A stretch of DNA of 64,000 bases from Chitinophaga cymbidii. GTDB lineage: Bacteria; Bacteroidota; Bacteroidia; Chitinophagales; Chitinophagaceae. How positions within the stretch are numbered: the first letter of the stretch is position 1; each line of letters starts with the position of its first letter. Under the pieces are notes generated by a model. It was not told the DNA's origin. It saw only the letters and a list, made by a program, of their open reading frames with translations, and made no database searches. Made by a program: the position numbers and the translations under genes. The DNA is taken from NCBI RefSeq assembly GCF_007992715.1, contig NZ_BKAU01000004.1:124001-188000 (forward strand), in the 5' to 3' direction. Of this stretch, positions 33,761 to 42,346 are shown in pieces.

Positions 33761-35524
33761 TTATTCAAGGGCTGGATTGAAAGTTCCGCCCCAGTTACTG
33801 TTCTGTTCAAGATTATGATTGCGGTCCAGTATATCGCTCTGGATGGGGAAGAAATAATACTTCTCCGGCACCGATGTCACCTGCACGCCGGAGCGCGGCA
33901 CCTGCAGCAGGCTGTATTTGAAATTGGTTTCGGTCAGCTCGTATGCATCCGCTTTCGTACGTGCTTCACCGATAGGCATTTCATTACCGTTGGGCAGAAT
34001 GGCGATCGATTCCACGCCGTGCTTGGTGAGGCCGTCCAGCCGGTTCAGCATACGCAGGCGGCGCAGGTCCCAGAAGCGGTGCCCTTCAAAGCAGAACTCG
34101 ATGTTCCTTTCCGCGATGATGGCTTCCCGCATGGTTTCGCGGGTGGGCGCTACGATGCCGTAGTTGCCGTCGGCGCCCGGTTCAATGCCGGCGCGCTGGC
34201 GGATCTGCCTGAGGATGTCGAGCGCTTCGGCCAGCTTGCCGGTTTCATTGGCGGTTTCCGCATAGTTCAGCATCACTTCGGCGAAACGCATCAATACAAA
34301 ATCAACATCGTATTGCTGCACTTCCGCTTGCGCGAGCTTCAGCAGGCTGTTCTTCAGGATGAAGAAGCCGGTATAGCGGTTGAGGTTGCTGGAGTTCAGG
34401 CCGGCAGCCGGATTGATGCCGAAATCATCCAGCTCATGCGCCACGCCCAGCGCGGTGTACTGCCGCTTGCCGGCTTTGCCGGATACGGGATATTCCTTGC
34501 CGTTCCATACGATGGACTTGTCAAAACGCGGATCTCTGTTCAGCCAGTAACTTTGCAGGAACTCCGCGTCTGTTTTGTAATAGGCGCCGGCCGGGTCGTT
34601 GTACAGCTTGCCGTCTTTCATCGGGAAGGCTTTTACAAATTCCCAGGTGGGGCAGGAGTTGGCAGGGCCGCGGCTTTCCGATCCCGGCCTTACGCCGTTG
34701 TCCCATTCCGTGGATTTGTTCGGATAGGCGTTGATGACGGAAAATACTACTTCCGGGCCTTTTTCCACCAGCGCAATATTGCTGTAATCATCCGCCAGTG
34801 CGTAACCCTGCGCTTTCAGATCGTCATACGCTTTTTTATTGACCGTATAAGCGTCGGCCCAGTAGGCATTGTTCCATGGAGTGGAAGGATTGAACTGCGG
34901 AGATGCCTTGTACAGCAGCACTTTGGCTTTAAAGGCCAGCGCGAAGTTCCCGTCGATCTTGCCGTAATCCGGAGCGGAAGGTTCAATATGCTGCGGCAAT
35001 TTTGCGATGGCGTCGTCCAGGTCTTTTACGATGAGATCGAAGCATTCCTTCGTGGTGTTGCGCGCCACGAACAGGTCGTCTTCATACCGGTCCTGCGGTT
35101 TGGTGATATACGGTACGCCGCCGTGGTACATGACCATTTCAAAATACGTGTAGGCGCGCATGAACAGGGCCTGGCCGGTGATATTGTCCTTCACGTCCTG
35201 CGACAGGCCGCCTTCGCCGATGTCCACGATTGCCTGGTTGATGAGCCGGATGCGGCTGTAGTTCCACAGCTTGAACTCCCCGTTGGAAACGGTGATCCGG
35301 TCCGCATAAAAATAAATGCCCGCCAGTTGTTCGCTTTTTTGTTCGAGGCCGGGGCTCCAGTTGCCGAACATGGTGTAGAGGTTGGCCATGTAGGCATTGG
35401 CGAGGTTCTCGTCGTTCCACACCTGTTCCGGGCTGTAGTTGTTGATATCTTCGATATCGAGTACTTTTTTGCAGGATGCGCATATCGCTGCAAACAGTAG
35501 TGTTATATAGATTATCTTTTTCAT
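33761..35524 (-). CDS. SusD/RagB glycan-binding lipoprotein
   Basis: A 587-residue surface lipoprotein from the ATG at 35524 (signal MKKIIYITLLFAAICASC, lipid Cys18). An in-frame ATG at 35575 would add 17 residues that do not look like a signal peptide; the two starts lie in an imperfect 18-bp direct repeat. SusD features: SRIRLINQAIVDIGEGGLSQ, GQALFMRAYTYFEMVMYHGG, MRFAEVMLNYAETANETGKL, FEGHRFWDLRRLRML and an ending with NHNLEQN. It pairs with the SusC encoded upstream. No enzyme or regulator gene adjoins this pair. Confidence 0.95.
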   Translation of the reverse strand: MKKIIYITLLFAAICASCKKVLDIEDINNYSPEQVWNDENLANAYMANLYTMFGNWSPGLEQKSEQLAGIYFYADRITVSNGEFKLWNYSRIRLINQAIVDIGEGGLSQDVKDNITGQALFMRAYTYFEMVMYHGGVPYITKPQDRYEDDLFVARNTTKECFDLIVKDLDDAIAKLPQHIEPSAPDYGKIDGNFALAFKAKVLLYKASPQFNPSTPWNNAYWADAYTVNKKAYDDLKAQGYALADDYSNIALVEKGPEVVFSVINAYPNKSTEWDNGVRPGSESRGPANSCPTWEFVKAFPMKDGKLYNDPAGAYYKTDAEFLQSYWLNRDPRFDKSIVWNGKEYPVSGKAGKRQYTALGVAHELDDFGINPAAGLNSSNLNRYTGFFILKNSLLKLAQAEVQQYDVDFVLMRFAEVMLNYAETANETGKLAEALDILRQIRQRAGIEPGADGNYGIVAPTRETMREAIIAERNIEFCFEGHRFWDLRRLRMLNRLDGLTKHGVESIAILPNGNEMPIGEARTKADAYELTETNFKYSLLQVPRSGVQVTSVPEKYYFFPIQSDILDRNHNLEQNSNWGGTFNPALE

Positions 35525-35587
35525 CAGTTCACATTTGAAAATTATAGGTCTGATGGAACGCAGATGGCGTTTCATCAGTACACATTT
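35519..35587. repeat. 18-bp direct repeat around the susD start codons
   Basis: TTTCATCAGTTCACATTT at 35519-35536 and TTTCATCAGTACACATTT at 35570-35587 differ at one base and are 51 bp apart. Read on the minus strand each copy carries an ACTGATGAAA start context, so the translation start region has been duplicated in frame. Sequence between the copies is not repeated. Confidence 0.8.
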
Positions 35588-35588
35588 T

Positions 35589-38500
35589 TTAAAACCTTAA
35601 ATCCATTCCGAATGTGAATGATTTCATAACAGGGTAGGAATCGTAGTTCTTTTGTTCCGGGTCATGAAATTCTTTCATCTTCGAAATGGCGAACAGGTTG
35701 GTGCCGTTGAAGTATAGCTGCGCGCCGGTCAGCTTCAGGGCGGACATCCAGGATTGCGGAAGGCTGTACGCGAGGTTCAGCATTTTCAGGCGGAGGTATG
35801 CGCCGTTCCGTATCCAGAAGGAAGTGGCGCCTGTTCCGGATTCATACCAGTTCTGCCCGATGGGCCGCGGGTATTTGCCATCCGGGTTGTCCGGCGTCCA
35901 TACATCGTCTGCCCAGATAGGATAGTAGGGCCTTACCGTACCGCCATGCTGCCGCATGCCTTCGCCTTCCTGGTTGCTGATGATCCGGTCGTACGCGCTG
36001 ACGCCCTGGAAGAGGGATTGTAGTGAGAAATTCTTCCAGGCGATGTTCAGACCGATACCGAAGTTGATGCGGGGCGAGGCGTTTTCAGACAGCAGCTGTA
36101 CATCGTTGCCGTCGATCTTGCCATCCGGACCGGGAGAATATCCATCTCCGCGCACATCTTCAAAATACAATCCCCCGAGATAAGGCTTCCTGCCGTACTG
36201 CGTGAAACCCTTTGACAGCAGCTCATCCAGCTGTTCCTGCGTGCGGATGATGCCCAGTGATTTCAGCCCGATGATCCGGTTTTCCGGCCGCCCGATCCTT
36301 GACTGGAAATTGCGGAGACCACCCGGCCCGAAAGCCGCGGATTCATCGAAAATATCCCAGCGGTCGCGCGAGTAACCGATGTTAGCGGTCACAGAGTAAT
36401 TGATCTTGTTGGCTACCGCTCTGTCCCGCCACTCGAGGAACAGTTCGCCACCGCGCCAGGAGCGCGCGGCGTAGTTTTCCGGCGCCAGCGCCTGCCCGTA
36501 GTTATCCGGCAGCGTTACCAGCCGGGAGCCGAGGATATCCGTTTCTTTTTTGATGAACACGTCCAGCGAGCCGTTCAGCCGGTTGTTGAACAGCGCAACA
36601 TCCAGCCCGGCGTTGTAGATGGTGGAAGTAGCCCAGGTTAGGTTCGGGTTGGGCGTGGGGCCGGGCGCGATAGTTCTGTACAGGCGGTCGCCGAACATAT
36701 AGCTGCCGGCATTCGTGTAGAAGTTCGTGTACGTGAAAGCCTGGATCTTTTCGTTGGCCACATCCAGGTCGTTCCCCGTAGTGCCATAGGAGGCGCGGAG
36801 CTTCAGGTCATCGAATATGCCGTTGTTCTTCATAAAGTCTTCTTCGGAAATCCGCCATGCCGCGGAGATGGACGGGAAGAAGCCCCATCTGCTGTGACTG
36901 GGGAACAGCGTGTTGCCATCGTACCGGAAAGAAAATTCTGCGATATAACGGCTGTCGTAATTATAGTTAACGCGGCCGATCCAGGATTGGCGGGCGCCCA
37001 GCTCTTCCCATCCGTCCGCATCCTTCATGCTCCGGTCATCGGAATAGGCAAAAAACTGGTCGAGGGAAGTAACAGGATTTTCTCCTCTTGCCAAAGCGGC
37101 ATACCCGCCGTTCTCCGCCTGCTCGAATACTGCCAGCGCTTCCAAGCCATGCTTGCCGAAGCTGCGGTTGTAGTTCAGGAACCAGTTGAGCTGGTAGTTC
37201 CAGCCGGTGGTGACCTCGTAGCTCATGAAAGGCTGGTTCTGGCTGAAGGTGAAAATGTTGATCTTCTCCGGGTCCGGCGCGGCGGGAATGAACCGGTTGC
37301 CGTCCGGGTCAGCCTGGTTGAACACATAGTTCTTCTGGAAGGTGAGATATTTTTTGCGCATGAAATCTTCTCCCATATAGCTGCCGGTCACCTTGGTGGA
37401 CAGTCCTTTGATAAACCGGTCCAGCTTGATGTCCAGCGAAAGAATGGAGCTCATCTGCCGTTGCCGGGTGCGGATGTAGCGGTCGCCGATCACCTGGTCT
37501 ATCACGCTCCATGCCTGCCAGCTGCCCATCGGCGTTTGCACGGGATAAGGCGTTACATAATTGGCCGGTGTGCCGTCCGCTTCCGTATAGAAGGGATAGG
37601 TCTTGGGCCAGTTGAAGGTTACGCGGTAAAGGTCGGACACGTCAAAGTCGTCATCACCCGTAAATGGCCAGTAGAACCGGTCCAGGTTCTGCTGATTGGC
37701 GGCCACGTTGAGGTTTACGCTGATCGCGTCGGTGACCTTTGCGGTAACGTTGCTGCGCATGTTGAATTTGTTATGCGACAGGCTTTTGTAGGAGCCTTCT
37801 TCCCCGCGATAGCTCAGCAGTGAATAGTAGCTGATCCTTTCGCCGCCGCCGGTGACGCTCAGCGAATGCCGGTGGCTGTAAGGGTTTTGCCAGATGAAAT
37901 CGTGCACGTTATAGCGTTTGTCCTTAAAATAATCGAACTCCTCCTGGCCGTTGGGAATGGGCGTGCCGTTGAATTCCGCTACGCGGTTCTGGTACGTCAG
38001 TTCATCTTCAGCGGTGGTGAGGTCGGACAGCAGCGTCATCGTAGGGCGGCTGGTGGTGTAGTTCGATTGAAAGTTGAAGGCGGGTTTCTGGCTGACGCCT
38101 TTCCGGGTGGTGACCAGCACTACGCCGTTGCCCGCGCGGGAACCGTAAATGGAAGCGGTGGCGGCATCTTTCAGAAAGCTGATCTGGTCTACCTCCGCGG
38201 CTTCCAGCGCATCGAATGCCTGTTTGTCCCGCACGATCCCGTCTATCACATACAGCGGATCGCCGAAGCTGCCGCGTATGCGCACGGAAGAGCTGGCGCC
38301 GGAAAGGCCGGAGGTGTTGGTGACATTCACGCCCGGCGCGCGTCCCGCGAGGGTGTTGGACAGATTGGAGGGCGCGATGTTGTTCAGATCGGCGGCGTTT
38401 ACCGTTGTAATGGCGCCGGTGAGGTTCACTTTCTTTTGGGTGCCGTAACCAACGACCACCAGTTCGTTCAGTCCTTTTGCATTGGAGGTCAGTACCGTGT

Positions 38501-38834
38501 TGACGCGCGTTCTGGCGCCGACGGTGATTTCCTGATTGTTGTATCCGATGAACCGGAATACCAATACCGTGCTGGTATCGCTTACGGGAATGCTGTATTC
38601 GCCGTTGGCGTCTGTTACGGTGCCCTGTGTAGTGCCTTTTACAAGAATGGTCACGCCCGGTAGTCCGGCCCCTGTTTCGTCCGTTACTTTACCGGTGACG
38701 CGCTTTTCCTGGTATACCGCCGCGGTTGCTGAAACGGTGAAGCAGAGGAGGAGCAGGGTGAGCAGAAAGTTCCGGCGGGTTGGCGGGCAACAGCCGGAGG
38801 AAGACCTAAAAGGTCTGCGGATAAAAGTGTTCAT
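35589..38834 (-). CDS. SusC/RagA TonB-dependent receptor, no STN domain
   Basis: A 1081-residue outer-membrane importer. A signal peptide (about 20-40) is followed directly by the carboxypeptidase-regulatory-like domain (about 45-118, VTGKVTDETGAGLPGVTILV), a TonB-box region ELVVVGYGTQKK (about 124-135), a plug (about 136-236, IYGSRAGNGVVLVTTRKG) and a barrel ending GMDLRF. There is no STN domain, which fits the lack of a neighbouring FecR. Regulation must come from elsewhere. The divergent NamZ-type muramidase across the 528-base gap is the only nearby gene that might hint at the ligand. Confidence 0.95.
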   Translation of the reverse strand: MNTFIRRPFRSSSGCCPPTRRNFLLTLLLLCFTVSATAAVYQEKRVTGKVTDETGAGLPGVTILVKGTTQGTVTDANGEYSIPVSDTSTVLVFRFIGYNNQEITVGARTRVNTVLTSNAKGLNELVVVGYGTQKKVNLTGAITTVNAADLNNIAPSNLSNTLAGRAPGVNVTNTSGLSGASSSVRIRGSFGDPLYVIDGIVRDKQAFDALEAAEVDQISFLKDAATASIYGSRAGNGVVLVTTRKGVSQKPAFNFQSNYTTSRPTMTLLSDLTTAEDELTYQNRVAEFNGTPIPNGQEEFDYFKDKRYNVHDFIWQNPYSHRHSLSVTGGGERISYYSLLSYRGEEGSYKSLSHNKFNMRSNVTAKVTDAISVNLNVAANQQNLDRFYWPFTGDDDFDVSDLYRVTFNWPKTYPFYTEADGTPANYVTPYPVQTPMGSWQAWSVIDQVIGDRYIRTRQRQMSSILSLDIKLDRFIKGLSTKVTGSYMGEDFMRKKYLTFQKNYVFNQADPDGNRFIPAAPDPEKINIFTFSQNQPFMSYEVTTGWNYQLNWFLNYNRSFGKHGLEALAVFEQAENGGYAALARGENPVTSLDQFFAYSDDRSMKDADGWEELGARQSWIGRVNYNYDSRYIAEFSFRYDGNTLFPSHSRWGFFPSISAAWRISEEDFMKNNGIFDDLKLRASYGTTGNDLDVANEKIQAFTYTNFYTNAGSYMFGDRLYRTIAPGPTPNPNLTWATSTIYNAGLDVALFNNRLNGSLDVFIKKETDILGSRLVTLPDNYGQALAPENYAARSWRGGELFLEWRDRAVANKINYSVTANIGYSRDRWDIFDESAAFGPGGLRNFQSRIGRPENRIIGLKSLGIIRTQEQLDELLSKGFTQYGRKPYLGGLYFEDVRGDGYSPGPDGKIDGNDVQLLSENASPRINFGIGLNIAWKNFSLQSLFQGVSAYDRIISNQEGEGMRQHGGTVRPYYPIWADDVWTPDNPDGKYPRPIGQNWYESGTGATSFWIRNGAYLRLKMLNLAYSLPQSWMSALKLTGAQLYFNGTNLFAISKMKEFHDPEQKNYDSYPVMKSFTFGMDLRF

Positions 38835-39010
38835 GTGGGTGAGGATTTTGGATTAAATGGTTGAATGTTTTGGGCGGATGGCGGAGGAGTGCCGCATCAA
38901 GGGCTTCGTGATCTGGATTTCATACAACAATATTTGAGTGGTGAGTAATGGCATGACAAGAGCGGCCCGGCGAAACAACCGTTCGCCCGGCAACGATATC
39001 TTTGCAGGAA

Positions 39011-39224
39011 AATCTTACCGCAGCCGGATAGCTGCGCGTATATGTGAGCAGGACTGGTCAATATAACTGACCGGTACCAACAATGCCGAGTAGCAAAAAA
39101 TTAATTTGTCTGGATGTTACATGTAGGTTTTTTTGTTTTTCAAAAGCATATGATCAATGACACGGTTAACAGCCGTTTACGTTTATCTCGATTTTCCCGC
39201 CGGCGTTAACGGTGGCGGGTTTTT
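39011..39224 (+). ncRNA. Candidate small RNA upstream of namZ
   Basis: A plus-strand terminator at the right end has no gene to terminate. A TATCTTTG box at 38997-39004, an exact TAnnTTTG match, would start transcription near 39011. Between them lie three inverted repeats able to fold, the best being GCAGC-CGGATA-GCTGC extended by outer pairs. No start codon opens a credible frame. The -33 box is not evident. The call is an inference from signal arrangement alone. Confidence 0.3.
39196..39224 (+). terminator. Orphan rho-independent terminator-like hairpin
   Basis: Stem CCCGCC / GGCGGG with inner CG/CG pairing around TTAA, then TTTTT. The T run is on the right only, so it terminates plus-strand transcription. 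It is 138 bases before the namZ start and no plus-strand gene lies upstream of it back to the divergent susC. Confidence 0.55.
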
Positions 39225-39362
39225 GGTCTGCATCATAATATTACAACAAATAAATTTGCGGTGCTTCCATTTTTTTAGCAATAACGGTTTGCCGCTTCAA
39301 ATTTGTCCCTCATAAAGGAACCCGCGGTAAAATGTTTTAAATTAACAGCCTAATACGCATTT

Positions 39363-40568
39363 ATGAAAGTAATCCTCGCCTGGATATTGTTTGCAAGCAT
39401 CAGCGCTTCACAGCGCTTTGAATGTTCTTCCGTAAAAGCTGACGGCATTATCACCGGCGCTGATCAGACGGAGAAGTATGTTCCTTATCTGAAAAACAAA
39501 CGGGTGGCCATACTCGCCAATCCTACCACGATCATCGGAAAAAGACATCTGGTAGACAGCCTCCGCGACCGGGGAATCAATATCGTAAAGGTTTTCGGGC
39601 CGGAACACGGCTTTCGGGGAAAAGCCAGCGCCGGCGTGGTGGTGAAGGATGAAACCGATCCGGAAACGGGCATCAAAGTGATCTCTTTATACGGCAACAA
39701 ACGCAAGCCCTCAAAAGAAGATATGGCGGATGTTGATATCATGATCTTCGATATACAGGATGTGGGTTGCAGATTCTATACCTATATCAATGTGTTGCGC
39801 GACGTGATGGAATCCTGCGCGGAGAACGACAAAGAGTTGATGATCCTGGACAGACCCAACCCGAACGGGTATCTTGTGGACGGCCCTGTGCTGGACATGC
39901 GGCTGAATTCCGGCATCGGCAGGTTTCCCATACCGATCGCCCATGGCATGACCATAGGTGAGTTTGCGCAGATGGTCAACGGGGAAGGATGGATGGCCGT
40001 GAAAAAGAAGTGCAGGCTGAAGATCATTCCTGTAGCAAACTACGATCACAACATGCCGTACACGCTGCCGGTGCCGCCTTCGCCCAATCTGAACACGCAG
40101 CAGAGCATCATGTTATATCCCTCCACCTGTCTGTTCGAAGGCACTATCCTCAATCATGGACGCGGTACTTACTTTCCCTTCACGATATTCGGCAGCCCGC
40201 TGCTGAAAGGCAAGTACGATTTTTCATTCACGCCGGTGAGCATCCCCGGTATGAGCGAAACGCCGATTCATGTGAATGAAACCTGTTACGGCCTCGATCT
40301 GCGGAATTATGATATTGCGGAATTGCGGAAAACGAAAAGGATCAATATACAGTGGATGATCGATCTGTATAACGCCTATCCGGATAAGAAAAAATTCTTT
40401 GACCGCTCGCAGCACAGGGAAATAAGGAATATCGATCACCTTACGGGAGATTATGCTTTCACCAGGCAGATCATGGAAGGGAAATCGGAGCAGGAGATAC
40501 AGGCTTCGTGGGAGCCGGAATTGTCCAGGTACAAGGTGATGCGGAAGAAATACCTGATATATCCCTGA
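39363..40568 (+). CDS. namZ: DUF1343 family exo-beta-N-acetylmuramidase (NamZ-like, GH171)
   Basis: A 401-residue exported protein with a signal peptide of about 16-27 residues. The DUF1343/NamZ fold is clear: KNKRVAILANPTTIIGKRHL, the catalytic-site motif FGPEHGFRG with Glu81, LYGNKRKPSKEDM, DIQDVGCRFYTYI, LDRPNPNG, the PSPNLNTQQSIMLYPSTCLFEGT region, and LNHGRGTYFPFTIFGSP. Characterised NamZ enzymes remove MurNAc from the non-reducing end of peptidoglycan fragments. It is divergent from an enzyme-free SusCD pair and precedes hipBA. The gene name is by family; the substrate here is untested. Confidence 0.88.
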   Translation: MKVILAWILFASISASQRFECSSVKADGIITGADQTEKYVPYLKNKRVAILANPTTIIGKRHLVDSLRDRGINIVKVFGPEHGFRGKASAGVVVKDETDPETGIKVISLYGNKRKPSKEDMADVDIMIFDIQDVGCRFYTYINVLRDVMESCAENDKELMILDRPNPNGYLVDGPVLDMRLNSGIGRFPIPIAHGMTIGEFAQMVNGEGWMAVKKKCRLKIIPVANYDHNMPYTLPVPPSPNLNTQQSIMLYPSTCLFEGTILNHGRGTYFPFTIFGSPLLKGKYDFSFTPVSIPGMSETPIHVNETCYGLDLRNYDIAELRKTKRINIQWMIDLYNAYPDKKKFFDRSQHREIRNIDHLTGDYAFTRQIMEGKSEQEIQASWEPELSRYKVMRKKYLIYP

Positions 40569-40607
40569 ATTCTGTAAATCTTATCCATAAGCATGTTCGA
40601 AATAAAA

Positions 40608-40656
40608 TGACCGCTATTTCGGTCATTTTTTGTATTTTTGACTGAAATAACGGTCA
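40608..40656 (+). promoter_or_regulatory. Paired inverted operators and promoter of hipBA
   Basis: TGACCGCTATTTCGGTCA (40608-40625) and TGACTGAAATAACGGTCA (40639-40656) are near-identical when one is reversed (16 of 18 bases), and each is itself partly palindromic (TGACC...GGTCA). They flank a T-rich 13-base spacer. TATTTTTG at 40633-40640, an exact TAnnTTTG -7 box, runs from the spacer into the second copy. The second copy ends at the base before the hipB ATG. The layout suggests two HipB dimers bound across the promoter for autorepression. Confidence 0.75.
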
Positions 40657-40956
40657 ATGCGAACTAGAAAACCGAGTTTGCTCCCATCAGCAGAAGACAC
40701 TTTAGTAGAACTGGGCACCAATATAAAGCTTGCCCGCAAGCGCCGTCGGCTCACAGAAGAGCAGGTGGCGGAAAGGGCTGGTATTGCCCGGTCTACCCTG
40801 CAGCTTATTGAAAAAGGGGAAGCTGGCGTGGCGATTTCATTTTATGTGCAAGTTCTTTTTGTACTCGGTTTGAGTAAAGATTTATTGAAAGTAGCTGCAG
40901 ATGATCCCTTGGGCAGGAAACTGCAAGATGCTCAACTATTGAATAAAAAGAAATGA
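40657..40956 (+). CDS. hipB: HipB-like XRE-family antitoxin
   Basis: A 99-residue DNA-binding protein with a Cro/CI-type helix-turn-helix at about 20-72 (LGTNIKLARKRRRLTEEQVA; ERAGIARSTLQLIEKGEAGV). It overlaps the HipA-like gene by ATGA, the usual antitoxin-toxin coupling. It should bind the two operators just upstream and repress the operon, and neutralise the kinase. The name is by family and gene order. Confidence 0.88.
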   Translation: MRTRKPSLLPSAEDTLVELGTNIKLARKRRRLTEEQVAERAGIARSTLQLIEKGEAGVAISFYVQVLFVLGLSKDLLKVAADDPLGRKLQDAQLLNKKK

Positions 40957-42227
40957 ATGTGGCGAAAGCTGTATTACATAACAAACAGATTTACGTTTAC
41001 GCTGACTGGCAAGAGCTGGGTACGCCGCGATTCATGGGCACTTTGACGGTAGAATCCGGCCGCGGAAGGGAAACGTTTTCCTTCTCCTATGATCAGGATT
41101 GGATGGTAAGTGCTTCTGCCTTGTTGCTGGATCCGGACCTGATGTACTTTACCGGGCCGCAATATCCTGTTAATGAAAAGACCAATTTCGGGCTGTTTAC
41201 TGATTCATCGCCTGATCGGTGGGGCAGAGTATTAATGCAGCGCCGCGAAGCGCTTAAAGCCCGTCAGGAAGAACGTCGCGCACGGGCTCTGATGGAAAGT
41301 GACTATCTGATGGGTGTCCACGATCTTCACCGGATGGGTGCGTTACGGTTCAAACTGGCGCCCGATGGGCCGTTCCTGGACAATAACCATGAAATGGCGG
41401 CTCCACCTATTACATTCCTGCGCACGCTGGAAGAAGCCAGCTTGCAACTGGAGCGTGATGATGCTGCAGACGCGCCGGAATTCTCTCAATGGCTTAATCT
41501 GATCATGTCGCCCGGTTCATCTCTAGGCGGCACCAGGCCGAAGGCCAGCATCATAGATACCGCGGGGCAGCTGTGGATTGCAAAGTTTCCCAGCAGAAAT
41601 GATGATCACGATATTGGTGGATGGGAGCATGTTGTGAATACACTGGGAGCACAAGCCGGCCTTAATATCGCGGAAAGTGCAGCGCATCGCTACACTCACC
41701 GTCATCATACATTTTTATCAAGGCGTTTTGATCGGGTCGGCCCTGTCCGCACACACTTCGCATCTGCCATGACGTTGCTGGGGCAAACTGATGGCGCTGG
41801 TGCGCAGGCAAATGTATCGTATCTCGATCTCGCCGAATTTATTGTGCAACATGGCGCAGCTCCAAATGACGATCTGGAAGAGTTATGGCGGCGAATCGTT
41901 TTTTATACCAGTGTAAGTAATTCCGATGATCATTTGCGTAATCATGGTTTCCTGCTTACGCCGCGCGGCTGGCGGCTATCTCCGGCTTATGATGTAAATC
42001 CGGTGTCTAACGCCACCGGACTCAGTCTGAATATTTCCCGGTACAACAACGAGCTGGACATCGAGCTAGTTCGGGAAGTAGCAGAGCGCTTTCGGGTATC
42101 GCCAGACAGACGAGAAGAGATTATCACCCAGGTAAGTGATGCGGTAGGCCATTGGGCAGAAGTGGCTGCAGATGTAGGGATTCCGCGCCGTGATATGGAA
42201 TTAATGCGTAGCTGTTTTCTTCTTTAA
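40953..42227 (+). CDS. hipA: HipA-like serine/threonine kinase toxin
   Basis: A 424-residue kinase of the HipA family. Seen in order: N-terminal subdomain with NFGLFTDSSPDRWGR (about 78-92), the Gly-rich loop SPGSSLGGTRPKA (186-198), the ATP-binding lysine in WIAKFPSR (Lys211), the catalytic-loop DDHLRNHGF (Asp325, Asn330) and the metal-binding SPAYDVNP (Asp347). The active site is thus intact. E. coli HipA phosphorylates glutamyl-tRNA synthetase and other HipA-like kinases hit other targets; the target here is unknown. Slightly AT-richer codon use than flanking genes may mean acquisition by transfer. Confidence 0.92.
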   Translation: MNVAKAVLHNKQIYVYADWQELGTPRFMGTLTVESGRGRETFSFSYDQDWMVSASALLLDPDLMYFTGPQYPVNEKTNFGLFTDSSPDRWGRVLMQRREALKARQEERRARALMESDYLMGVHDLHRMGALRFKLAPDGPFLDNNHEMAAPPITFLRTLEEASLQLERDDAADAPEFSQWLNLIMSPGSSLGGTRPKASIIDTAGQLWIAKFPSRNDDHDIGGWEHVVNTLGAQAGLNIAESAAHRYTHRHHTFLSRRFDRVGPVRTHFASAMTLLGQTDGAGAQANVSYLDLAEFIVQHGAAPNDDLEELWRRIVFYTSVSNSDDHLRNHGFLLTPRGWRLSPAYDVNPVSNATGLSLNISRYNNELDIELVREVAERFRVSPDRREEIITQVSDAVGHWAEVAADVGIPRRDMELMRSCFLL

Positions 42228-42255
42228 GTCGTGTCTGTATTGAGTTGCACAGATT

Positions 42256-42307
42256 TGATCTGTTTTGTACCTCTGTAAAATAAATAGTTCTTTTACAAAG
42301 CAGATCA
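42256..42307. terminator. Convergent-gene inverted repeat, probable terminator
   Basis: TGATCTGTTTTGTA (42256-42269) pairs with TACAAAGCAGATCA (42294-42307), 13 of 14 positions plus one G-U. An inner TGTAAAA / TTTTACA pair (42274-42280, 42291-42297) competes with the outer arms. It lies in the 119 bases between the hipA stop and the convergent TlpA-like stop. It lacks a strong T run, so termination is inferred from position. Confidence 0.45.
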
Positions 42308-42346
42308 GAACCAGCGATTTCAACTGGTCCGCATGATCAGACCTGG

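Larger units (their letters stand above)
38835..39362. other. Long intergenic region between divergent susC and namZ
   Basis: No protein gene is supported in these 528 bases. The region holds a TATCTTTG box (38997-39004), a 9-bp hairpin with one bulge (39016-39040), GGTCA/TGACC (39056-39072) and ACGG/CCGT (39162-39176) inverted repeats, and an orphan plus-strand terminator (39196-39224). A TAAATTTG box (39251-39258) follows, 105 bases before the namZ start, which may be its promoter. No convincing promoter for the minus-strand susC was found. Confidence 0.6.

Noticed and set aside
33716..35500. A 594-codon open frame on the plus strand, antisense to susD
   Set aside because: It mirrors the codon bias of the true gene on the minus strand, shows no domain, and the minus-strand frame has clear SusD motifs and a lipoprotein signal.
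35519..35587. Insertion-sequence target duplication as the cause of the 18-bp direct repeat
   Set aside because: Only 33 bases separate the copies and they contain no terminal inverted repeats or transposase fragment.
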